Source: Anaerolineaceae bacterium (GTDB taxonomy: Bacteria; Chloroflexota; Anaerolineae; Promineifilales; Promineifilaceae). Taken from it: DNA of 64,000 nt. The stretch lies in contig PABI01000092.1 of assembly GCA_002699125.1 (NCBI GenBank), positions 1 through 64,000 of the forward strand. Reading direction: 5' to 3'. Under the pieces are notes generated by a model. It was given only the letters and a program-made list of their open reading frames with translations, did not search any database and had not been told where the DNA came from. The first letter of the stretch is position 1. Each line of letters starts with the position of its first letter. Positions 26,801 through 33,443 of this stretch are shown here, piece after piece. Both the position numbers and the translations under genes were made by a program.

Positions 26801-28638
26801 TCGGCAGGTGTGAGCCGGGCAAATTCGCGGTCAGCGTAGCGGGCCAGGGCACCTTCCACCCCGCCGATGGCTTCGTAGCCGTCATGGGTGAGATAGCCTT
26901 CGCGCGCTTTTTCCCACAGCTCTTTGAGCGCAAACTGGAGCAGTGGTAAATTGCCCGGTTCGTCGCCAACATCGTCTAAAATGCGGGCCACCAGGCCGCT
27001 TTCAAACAGCAGGCCATGGCGGCGAGCGGGGGCGGCAATGGCCTGGCTCAGCTCACGGCGGGTCATGGGCCCGAGCTTGATGTCGGCGTTTTGCAGGGCG
27101 TCGGCCAGGGGGCGGTAGGCAATGGCCTGGCTTAAAAAGTCAGTGCGCAGGGTGAGGACCAGGGTGAAGAGCGGCATCTGGCGGAATTGGGCCACGTCGA
27201 GCGTTTCCAGCAGCAGAGCCAGGAAGGCGCGGCGCACGTCCTGGTCGGTACAGAGCGTGTAAATTTCTTCGAACTGGTCGGAGACGATAAGGAGCTGTTT
27301 GGCCGGTTTGTGCGCCAGCAAAATCTGGTGCAGCAAGGGAACGAGCTGGACCTTTTTTTGCTGTAGCTTGTTGGCTAACTGGTTGGTGGCCGGCTGACGC
27401 TCTTCGCGCGTTTGTGTTGGGTTTTGCTCGGCAACCAGGGCGTCGGCCAGGGCTTGAAAGGGGTGCGCGCCGGGGCGGAAGGTGAGAATGTGCCAATCTT
27501 GATTATGGCGCAGCTTGGCCACGAGGCCGGCAAACACCACGGAAGATTTACCGCTGCCGGAGGCACCCACAATGGCAACCAGCTGTCGTCTTTGTACGAT
27601 GTCCAGCAGCCGCTCGGTAAACGTTTCGCGGCCAAAAAAGTTGGTGGCGTCATCTTCGCCAAAGGCAAACAGGCCAAGATAGGGGCATTCGTCAGGCATT
27701 TCAAAGGTGAGTGATGGGTGTGAGGGTGTCGGATCTGTGGGCGCGGCAACGGCCGTTGCCAATGTTTGTATGGGTGCGGGCGTGTGGCGGGGAACGGCCG
27801 TCCCCCCCAAGGCTTCTTGCAGGGCGTTGGCCAGGGCTGCGGCCGTTTGGAATCGATCATCTGGGTCTTTGGCCAGCGCTTTGTCGATGACCGTAGTGAC
27901 GGCCGTGGGAATATCAGCCGATATTTCGGCCAGCGGTGGTGGTTCTTCAATATGCTTTTGCATCACCTCCATCGGCGTGTTGCCCTTAAACGGCGTGTGC
28001 CCCGTGACCAGCTGATACAAGATCACCCCCAGCGAATAGATATCGGCGCGATGATCGCTGGTGAGCGATTTGGCCTGTTCGGGAGCCATATAGGCGGGAG
28101 TTCCGGCAACAACGCCGGTCAGCGTGTAGCGCGGCAGACCCAACATGCGTACGATGCCAAAATCAGTCAGAATGACTTCGCCATCCCGCGTAAACATGAT
28201 GTTGGCCGGTTTAACGTCGCGGTGGAAGATGCCGCGCACGTGAGCGTAATCCAGGGCACTGGCCAGCGCTGTGATGATGTTGAAGATTTCATGGGGGGTG
28301 AACGGTTTTTCTAAAAATTCGCGGTGGTCCAGTTCGGCCTTGAGTGTGGGGCCTTCAATGTACTCCATTACCATGTAGCGGCTGTCGCCTTCGGTGTCAT
28401 AATCGAATACCTGGACGATATTGGGGTGGCGCATCCGGGCGACGGCCGCGGCTTCCCGCTCAAAACGGCCGATAAACTCATCTTCTTCGGCCAGATTGCT
28501 GTGCAGCACTTTAAGCGCGACGTACCGATCCAGGTTTTCCTGGTATGCTTTGTAGACACGGGCCATACCGCCCGTGCCGAGGCGAATAGAGAGCTTGTAT
28601 TTGCCGAAAGTGCGTCCGGTCAGGTCTGATTCGTTCAC
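23872..28638 (-). CDS. Ser/Thr protein kinase - nSTAND ATPase - WD40 protein
   Basis: This 1588-residue protein joins four parts. Residues 1-275 are a Hanks-type kinase (GTGGMARVYKA, VALKVL, HRDVKPANIMF near 138, TDFGI). Residues about 335-740 are a STAND-type NTPase with P-loop GASGSGKSS near 356 and a DQFEEIYTL Walker B-like stretch. A membrane helix lies at about 781-805, followed by an Ala/Glu-rich coiled coil (to about 930). Fourteen WD40 repeats (about 968-1566) would make two seven-blade propellers. The kinase and NTPase would be cytoplasmic, and with one span the propellers outside the membrane. Likely a ligand-gated signalling or surveillance protein; target unknown. GTG start without clear ribosome site. 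Confidence 0.9.
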   Translation of the reverse strand: MNESDLTGRTFGKYKLSIRLGTGGMARVYKAYQENLDRYVALKVLHSNLAEEDEFIGRFEREAAAVARMRHPNIVQVFDYDTEGDSRYMVMEYIEGPTLKAELDHREFLEKPFTPHEIFNIITALASALDYAHVRGIFHRDVKPANIMFTRDGEVILTDFGIVRMLGLPRYTLTGVVAGTPAYMAPEQAKSLTSDHRADIYSLGVILYQLVTGHTPFKGNTPMEVMQKHIEEPPPLAEISADIPTAVTTVIDKALAKDPDDRFQTAAALANALQEALGGTAVPRHTPAPIQTLATAVAAPTDPTPSHPSLTFEMPDECPYLGLFAFGEDDATNFFGRETFTERLLDIVQRRQLVAIVGASGSGKSSVVFAGLVAKLRHNQDWHILTFRPGAHPFQALADALVAEQNPTQTREERQPATNQLANKLQQKKVQLVPLLHQILLAHKPAKQLLIVSDQFEEIYTLCTDQDVRRAFLALLLETLDVAQFRQMPLFTLVLTLRTDFLSQAIAYRPLADALQNADIKLGPMTRRELSQAIAAPARRHGLLFESGLVARILDDVGDEPGNLPLLQFALKELWEKAREGYLTHDGYEAIGGVEGALARYADREFARLTPAEQEQARRVFIQMVRPGSGTEDTRRLAERSELGESSWQLVQKLADARLVVTSLAPNGQETVEVVHEALIRGWGQLRTWMEEDRAFRAWQERLRAALRQWQMSQQDSGALLRGALLAEAEGWLAERQSFLSREERYFIDESLKLRREKQQALEQERLERQQAAAQARFARRLAWLTGALVVAIVLVLLFALTAVNNNRIAQANAATARANESTAVALRQASEFSQATSVAAEATARADAGLRATAEFAAEAEREIAEMNADEAVAAQATAEFSVEELATAVAIAEKNAEEAENQSRQVAARELAGIATDQLNSDPQLGLLLALEAVNLTQSVNLAAPESAEDALFRAMQSSQLRRIFSGHTEGINDVAFSADGRFLATVSQDSDVKVWDVAAGQEIGTLSAHGQPVNAVAFSPDGSRLATAGNDGFIILWNMASLELITVLNGQDGAVNDIAFDPDGTQLVAGYASSIVRLWDLDNRRSELRLLAHTASVNAAAFRHDGSRFATAGDDGRIIIWNSDTGASLFSIEPSLNSNNQPIAIHALAYSPDDSRLLAANGSGTATAWDTGDASLVFRVAGHAVSLEDVAFSPDGTLFATASSDNTVKVWDAATQQALYTLTGHSSGVTAVAFHPTADQMVTASSDGTARLWRTEAGLSPQILSGHTGNILAIAFSGDGRFLATVGTDETARVWQTEDGTQVAQFADHNNIVNDVAFNPEGTLLATVSDDQNARLWNVAGGQIQLPVMDHPAPVNGVTFNPEGTVLATTADDGILRFWNPVDNSLQRRLPYEAGLTKVSFSPDGSLVAAGAVDGTAVIWNVVTEEIVQILSGHEAAVNDVAFSGDGRWLATASSDGTARLWNVASGEALRVFSGHGGPVLSVALSADGSRLATGSVDRTTKLWDTATGQTRRTFLGHTSAVNAVVFAPDDGRLATGSADRTARINTLETVPNLFERASLLVTRSLTPDECTQYLRGRPCLTFSP

Positions 28639-28942
28639 GAGATTGATTCAGTCAGGCTACAATGTGTTGGCTGCGGTTGCTTCTGGTTGGTGCGATGATG
28701 TGATGAGCAATGGCACAAGGATTGTGGGGCAAACCTGGCCCCAAACAACCAGGACTGAGGCGAAAAACCTGCGCACTTCTATTTTTGACCTCTCCCGATG
28801 CGGGTATTATACATGGAACCGGGAATTTTTTGAAAACTTAAGATGTTACGTTATCAGGACTGGCAGTCCTAAACTGAATTTTGCCAATTGTAAATTGTTT
28901 GAAGGACTGCCAGTCCTGGCAAAATGAAAAGGAACGGCCGTT
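28639..28942. other. 304-bp intergenic region with paired palindromes
   Basis: Divergent promoter region between the giant kinase and nitrilase genes. Besides the two AGGACTG palindromes annotated separately no gene or obvious promoter is identified. Confidence 0.5.
28856..28917. repeat. Paired AGGACTGSCAGTCCT palindromes
   Basis: AGGACTGGCAGTCCT (28856-28870) and its exact reverse complement AGGACTGCCAGTCCT (28903-28917) are 32 bases apart. Each is itself a seven-base-arm palindrome, so one large stem-loop or two small hairpins can form. The second arm ends 25 bases before the nitrilase start codon. Confidence 0.75.
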
Positions 28943-29725
28943 ATGAAGCTAACAATTTCTTTAGGACAGATGGACGTCAAGCTGGGCGATCCGGCAGCCA
29001 ATTGGGAAACGGTGCAAACGATGACCGCCGAGGCGAAGCAGCGCGGTTCTGATCTGGTGGTATTCCCGGAGCTGTGGTCAACGGGCTACGATTTGGAAAA
29101 TGCGGTATGCTACGCGACGCCAACGAATGAGGGGCTGTTTGCCCAGGTGGCGGCGCTGGCCCAAGCGCACCAGATTGCCATTTTGGGATCGTGTTTGTCG
29201 CGGCTGGGGGAGGGGCAGTTTGGCAATACGGCCGTTTACTTTGATGGAAACGGCCGTGCGCTGGGCGAATACAGCAAGCTGCACCTGTTCCGATTGATGC
29301 AAGAAGAGCAGTTCCTTACTGCTGGGCCGCAGCCTACGTTGGTTGAGGCCGAGTGGGGCAAGGCGGGTCTGACGATTTGCTACGATTTGCGCTTCCCGGA
29401 GCTGTTTCGCCGTTATGCTTTGGCCGGAGCGCAGTTGGTGTTTGTGCCCGCCGAATGGCCGCATCCCCGGCTAGCCCACTGGCGCACGCTTCTGCGCGCC
29501 CGGGCGATTGAAAATCAGATGTTTGTCGTGGCCTGCAATCGTGTGGGCAACAGCAAAAATACAGACTTTTTTGGCCATTCTTGTATTGTCGATCCGTGGG
29601 GGGAGATGGTGATTGAGTTGGGCGAGGCGGAAATGTTGGGAACGGCCGTTATCGATATTGCTCAAGTAAACGAGGTTCGCGCCAAAATCCCCGTCTTTGA
29701 TGACCGCCGCCCGGAGGTTTATTAG
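28943..29725 (+). CDS. Carbon-nitrogen hydrolase (nitrilase superfamily, omega-amidase-like)
   Basis: A 260-residue single-domain member of the nitrilase superfamily with the catalytic triad E43 (FPELW), K112 (SKLHLF) and C146 (TICYDLRFPE). Sequence around the cysteine is typical of omega-amidase/NIT2-like enzymes that hydrolyse alpha-ketoglutaramate or related omega-amides; substrate is inferred. ATG 28943 is preceded by AAAAGGA, and the spacer is filled by AACGGCCGTT, the dispersed octamer. Confidence 0.9.
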   Translation: MKLTISLGQMDVKLGDPAANWETVQTMTAEAKQRGSDLVVFPELWSTGYDLENAVCYATPTNEGLFAQVAALAQAHQIAILGSCLSRLGEGQFGNTAVYFDGNGRALGEYSKLHLFRLMQEEQFLTAGPQPTLVEAEWGKAGLTICYDLRFPELFRRYALAGAQLVFVPAEWPHPRLAHWRTLLRARAIENQMFVVACNRVGNSKNTDFFGHSCIVDPWGEMVIELGEAEMLGTAVIDIAQVNEVRAKIPVFDDRRPEVY

Positions 29726-29785
29726 CCACAGAGCGCACAGAGGAAAAGAGAAAACCTCTTAATTCTCTGTGTCCTCTGTGGCTAA
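29722..29785. repeat. CACAGAG/CTCTGTG inverted repeat between convergent genes
   Basis: TTAGCCACAGAGCGCACAG (29722-29740, extending to 29742) is mirrored by CTCTGTGTCCTCTGTGGCTAA (29765-29785). It includes the nitrilase stop codon and could terminate both convergent genes. Related copies are at 61626-61741 and, partly, 58769-58790. Confidence 0.8.
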
Positions 29786-29789
29786 TTTC

Positions 29790-30524
29790 CTAGGAACGGC
29801 CGCGTAGGCGATCCAGGAAGGAACGGCCGCCTTCGCCGCCGCCCTGCTGGTTGATTTCCCCTTCCAGGCGGGCCAGCCGCGCTTCGGCGGAGGAGGCGCG
29901 GGATTGGGCGTTCATCCGGGCTTGCCGCTCTTCAGAGAGCAGTGTGTCCAATTTTTGCAGGCTTTGCACCTGCACTTCCAGCGTGGCTTTTTCCCGCTCC
30001 AGCTGCACGCGCATTTGTCGCTCTTCAGTTAGTTGAGCAGTGGCTTCCTGAGCTCGTTCGGCGACTACTTCCAGCGTGGCCAGCCGTCGCTCCAATTGCA
30101 GGCGGGCCTGGCGCTCTTCTTCCAGGGCAGCCGTGGCGTGGCGCACCTGGCGAATTTCCACTTCCATCCCGGCCATTTCGCGTTCCAGCTTCAGTCGCAC
30201 GTCGCGTTCGGCTTTAAGTTCTTCGATGGTTTCTTTGTGCTGAGCGATAGTTGCTTCCAGCTCTGTGTTTCTTTTTTCCAGGGCGCGATTTTCGGCCTTG
30301 AGCGCGGTTACATCTTCATCGGGCTGGCTGGTGGCAGGCACGGGCATGGCGAGCTGCGGCGGGGTGGGGATAGATTGTGGTGGTCCCAGGGGTGAGATCG
30401 GTTTGTTTTGGCTGCGAACGGCCGTTTCCTCCTCCACCTGCTGGGGATCAAACGTTTCTACATTGCTCAGCGGATCGGCTGAGTTTTCTTGCTGGGCTGC
30501 TTTGCTTGTTTTCTTCTTAGCCAT
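29790..30524 (-). CDS. Coiled-coil protein, probable ParA partner
   Basis: A 244-residue protein with a Pro-rich disordered N terminus (to about residue 68) and a continuous coiled coil (about 70-225) containing several EERQxRxQLER repeats. It ends in a basic tail (FLDRLRGRS). There is no membrane segment. Its start overlaps the stop of the ParA-family gene by eight bases. A disordered, coiled-coil protein translationally coupled to a ParA ATPase resembles partner/adaptor proteins of cargo-positioning systems (McdB-like) rather than ParB. This role is inferred from context. Confidence 0.72.
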   Translation of the reverse strand: MAKKKTSKAAQQENSADPLSNVETFDPQQVEEETAVRSQNKPISPLGPPQSIPTPPQLAMPVPATSQPDEDVTALKAENRALEKRNTELEATIAQHKETIEELKAERDVRLKLEREMAGMEVEIRQVRHATAALEEERQARLQLERRLATLEVVAERAQEATAQLTEERQMRVQLEREKATLEVQVQSLQKLDTLLSEERQARMNAQSRASSAEARLARLEGEINQQGGGEGGRSFLDRLRGRS

Positions 30525-31440
30525 AATAAACTCTGTCTACCAATGCCTGGTATGCGATTGTTGCCGGGTTCAAAAACCGAGCGTCGTATTCAAAGATGGT
30601 TTGTTGGTAGGCGGGTGCTTCAGCCACCGTCTGGCTGCGCGGAATCGGTTGGCTGACCATTTTGCCGTACTGTTCGCGCAGCTCATCTACCATTTGCTGG
30701 TCCAGATTTTGCCGCGCTACGTTGAGCGTGGGCACAATCGTGTGAATGCGAATGTCGATGCCTCGCGTTTGCGCCTCAAAAATGGAGCTGATGTGCTGCC
30801 CCGTACCGGCCATCGAAAAGTAATCCGGCTTCACCGGCACGATGGCGGCATCAGCAAACTGGTACACAGCTTGGGTGAAGGTGTCCAGCGCCGGCGGACA
30901 ATCCAGAATGATGTAGGTAAATCGCTCCAGCGCCACCGCCAAACGATCTTCCAAAATGCGCACCAGTCCGTAATTTTTGGTGCTGGGCGTAGCAAAAGCC
31001 TGGGCGCGCAAAATGTCTTTGGCATGTTCCAAATTATCAGATGCGGGTAAAATCCACAAGTTGGGGCGAGGAAAACCGTCGGCGGCGCGGTCGGCCGAAA
31101 CGACGGCTTCGGTGATATGGCGCTGTTCCAGCAGGACGTCGCCAATATCGGCCTTGCCGGTGTCAATGCCCAACCCACGGGCGCAGTGACCCTGTGGATC
31201 GAAATCAATCAGCAGCACATGTCCCATCAAGTAATAATGTGTATCCTGGTATTGATACAGGTTACTGGGATCGCTGATTTTGTCTAAATCTTTCGGAGCC
31301 ACGCGTCGCATCAACTTGCGCGATAGGCCGTGCGCCAGATTGATAGCGGTGGTGGTTTTTGCCACGCCTCCCTTGCGGTTGACGATAGCCAATACTTTGT
31401 CTTGCGTGCCTGAATTTTGAGCCATGTTTATGCTGCTCAT
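30517..31440 (-). CDS. ParA/Soj-family ATPase
   Basis: A 307-residue ParA-type ATPase with deviant Walker A NRKGGVAKTTTAINLAHGL (about 18-36), switch region VLLIDFDPQGHCARGLGID (about 75-93) and YIILDCPPALDTFTQAV (Walker B). It keeps the signature lysine of the KGGxxKTT loop. Compared with Soj it has an insert of about 25 residues between the Walker A helix and the second strand (SRKLMRRVAPKDLDKISDPSNLYQYQDTHYY). No ParB or parS is visible. The downstream coiled-coil gene is the only partner candidate. It lacks the ACGGCCGT octamer. Confidence 0.9.
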   Translation of the reverse strand: MSSINMAQNSGTQDKVLAIVNRKGGVAKTTTAINLAHGLSRKLMRRVAPKDLDKISDPSNLYQYQDTHYYLMGHVLLIDFDPQGHCARGLGIDTGKADIGDVLLEQRHITEAVVSADRAADGFPRPNLWILPASDNLEHAKDILRAQAFATPSTKNYGLVRILEDRLAVALERFTYIILDCPPALDTFTQAVYQFADAAIVPVKPDYFSMAGTGQHISSIFEAQTRGIDIRIHTIVPTLNVARQNLDQQMVDELREQYGKMVSQPIPRSQTVAEAPAYQQTIFEYDARFLNPATIAYQALVDRVYYG

Positions 31441-31620
31441 GCGTGTAGAAGTCGCTTTATTTGCCTGTTTGGGGACTACGGCGTGATTTTACCATATGCG
31501 GGGTGAGAGGCGAGGGAAAAGTGAAAAGTTCGCCAGTAGACGAGTGCGCAAGTTTGCGAGTTCGATTTTATCATTCACTCGTCACTCGCTCCCCATGACT
31601 GTGGTGTAAGTGACTTTGTT
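31441..31620. other. Intergenic region with fold-back sequence
   Basis: Around 31530-31592, GACGAGTGCGCAAGTTTGCG and CACTCGTCACTCGCTCC contain partial inverted copies of CGAGTG and can form a hairpin. It separates divergent genes; no promoter could be assigned with confidence. Confidence 0.4.
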
Positions 31621-33135
31621 ATGGGCAGCTTTTACAATGTGGGCATGAATGAAGCCAACACTTCCCCGAATCAATGTCCTAATTGTGGTAGTAGACTTGT
31701 TTTTTCGGCAGACGGCCGTTTCCGCCAATGTGAAAGTTGCAACCACAAAATTAATGTTGTGCGCCAGCGTGAGACGCCGCAGGAGCTGATGCATTTGCAG
31801 CAGTTTTCGACAGAAGAAACCGGCTTTGCCAACGTACGCACCGCTGGCGTGCGCGAACTGCTGCGCGAGGGTGTGGCAGCAGCCAAAGCGGGCGACAAGG
31901 ACGAAGCGTTTCACTACCTCACCTGGGTGCTGCGTATCGATTCCAGCGAGAAACAGCAGGCGCAGGCGTGGCTCTGGCTCAGCGAGGTGTATGACGAGAC
32001 AGTGGACAGGCGGCACTGCCTGGAACAGGTGCTGGCGTTTGATCCCACGCATGGCGTGGCCCGGCGCGGCTTGGCTTTGCTGGACGGCCGTCTCCAGGCC
32101 AAAAACATCATCGACCCCAACCAGATCAACCAAACCGTTAGTGACGAACCGGAACAAACCAAAGCCGAGCAGTTTATCTGCCCGCAATGTGCCGGTAAGC
32201 TGCAATATTCGGCCGACGGCAGCCAGCTGTGCTGCGGTTTTTGCGGCTACGAACAGACTGTAGATGGTGCAGCGCCAAAGTCCAAAAATGGTCAATTCGG
32301 AGAAGGTGCCTTCGAGCAAGAGTTCACCACGGCGCTGGCCCAGGCCAAAGGGCATCTGGCCCCGGTGCAAATGCGTACTTTCCAATGCAACGGCTGCGCT
32401 GTCGAGTTTGTGTTGGCCCCGGAAGCCATCTCCATGACCTGCCCTTACTGCGATTCGGTGTACGTGACGGAAACGGCCGCTTCCCACGAAATCATGCCGC
32501 CTCACGCCCTCATTCCCTTCCGAATTTCACACGAGCAGGCGGAAAAGCGGATTCGGGTTTGGTTAAGGGAGAGTGGGGTGGAACGGCCGTCGCTCTCGCC
32601 CATCGTTGGCATTTATTTGCCGCTGTGGACCTTTGACGTGGGCGGCGAGATTCGCTGGGGCGGCCAGGTAAAGAAAGGCGACGACTGGGTGCCCATTTCC
32701 GGCAATCACCTAGCCTTTAGCGATGATGTACGCATTCCTGCCAGTGCTCGATTGGACCGCGATCTGGCCAAAGGATTTGCAGCTTTTGACCTGGATGGCC
32801 TGGTGGTTTACGACAGCCGCTACCTGGCCGACTGGCCCGCCGAGCGGCACACCATCCCGCTGGCCAACGCTTCGTTGCAGGCGCGTAAGCAGGTGCTCAG
32901 GGAGCTGCGCCGCAATCCGCACAAGCTGACGCTGGATGACGTGCGCAATCTGCGTTTGGGCTCGTTGGGGTTGGTGGTGGAATCGTTTAAGCTGGCGCTG
33001 CTGCCCGTCTGGCTGGCCCATTACAAGGTGGACGGGGAGACTTTTGATCTGCTGGTGAATGGGCAGACGGGGGGCGTGGTGGGGAAACGGCCGTCCCGCG
33101 GCGTCCGCGGCTTCTTTGCTAAAATGTTTGGTTAA
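31621..33135 (+). CDS. Multi-zinc-ribbon protein, unknown function
   Basis: The 504-residue protein has three zinc ribbons: CPNCG..CESC (about 19-40), CPQCAG..CCGFCGY (about 190-215) and CNGC..CPYC (about 258-280). Between the first two is a TPR-like helical segment (GVAAAKAGDKDEAFHYLTWVLRID). The C-terminal 220 residues contain a repeated-beta domain (LPLWTFDVGGEIRWGGQV; LPVWLAHYKVDGETFDLLVNGQTGGVVG), known from uncharacterised bacterial zinc-ribbon proteins. No enzyme motif is visible. The start is uncertain (ATG 31621 or ATG 31645). Confidence 0.78.
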   Translation: MGSFYNVGMNEANTSPNQCPNCGSRLVFSADGRFRQCESCNHKINVVRQRETPQELMHLQQFSTEETGFANVRTAGVRELLREGVAAAKAGDKDEAFHYLTWVLRIDSSEKQQAQAWLWLSEVYDETVDRRHCLEQVLAFDPTHGVARRGLALLDGRLQAKNIIDPNQINQTVSDEPEQTKAEQFICPQCAGKLQYSADGSQLCCGFCGYEQTVDGAAPKSKNGQFGEGAFEQEFTTALAQAKGHLAPVQMRTFQCNGCAVEFVLAPEAISMTCPYCDSVYVTETAASHEIMPPHALIPFRISHEQAEKRIRVWLRESGVERPSLSPIVGIYLPLWTFDVGGEIRWGGQVKKGDDWVPISGNHLAFSDDVRIPASARLDRDLAKGFAAFDLDGLVVYDSRYLADWPAERHTIPLANASLQARKQVLRELRRNPHKLTLDDVRNLRLGSLGLVVESFKLALLPVWLAHYKVDGETFDLLVNGQTGGVVGKRPSRGVRGFFAKMFG

Positions 33136-33147
33136 TCACCCTCCAGA

Positions 33148-33263
33148 TGTCATTCTGAGCGCAGCGAAGAATCCCTCAAACCTTCCAACTTAAAGCTTCC
33201 TCGCCTGGCAAAACAACTATTGCAGACTCTCCATAGGGATGCTTCGTTTGACTCAGCATAACA
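33148..33263. repeat. GTCATTCTGAGCGCAGCGAA-type intergenic element, copy 1
   Basis: Begins TGTCATTCTGAGCGCAGCGA and ends with the degenerate mirror GGGATGCTTCGTTTGACTC plus AGCATAACA. The two ends form a long imperfect stem. Other copies lie at 59958-60082 and 63193-63287. The type is common between genes in many bacterial genomes. Confidence 0.75.
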
Positions 33264-33336
33264 AAAGGGGCGTAGCCGCGGATTCTTACCGCGCGGGTTT
33301 TTTGCGTACACAGAATGTGCAGCTACGATTTGTGAA

Positions 33337-33440
33337 CTCGTTCCACGCCGAGCGTGGAATGAAGATGGGGCGCTCCGGCGTCCCAAGAACGGCGCAGAGC
33401 GCCACGGAGTGGATTCCCACGCGGAGCGCGGGAACGAGAG
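33337..33440. repeat. CGTTCCACGC..GCGGGAACG repeat
   Basis: Contains CTCGTTCCACGCCGAGCGTGG at the left edge and CACGCGGAGCGCGGGAACGAG at the right edge, each self-complementary, around GGGCGCTCCGGCGTCCC. It resembles GC-rich palindromic intergenic repeats of other bacteria. Confidence 0.65.
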
Positions 33441-33443
33441 GTG

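Larger units (their letters stand above)
33136..33443. other. 308-bp intergenic region made of repeats
   Basis: Consists almost wholly of two repeat types annotated separately (33148-33263 and 33337-33440). Short open frames within it are not supported. Confidence 0.7.

Noticed and set aside
23872..28638. Frameshift or gene fusion artefact in the 1588-residue protein
   Set aside because: All domains are in one uninterrupted frame and similar kinase-STAND-WD40 fusions are known in bacteria.
28856..28917. CRISPR-like repeat
   Set aside because: Only two units, inverted rather than direct, no cas genes.
33150..33386. 78-codon minus-strand open frame
   Set aside because: It is made of two intergenic repeats.
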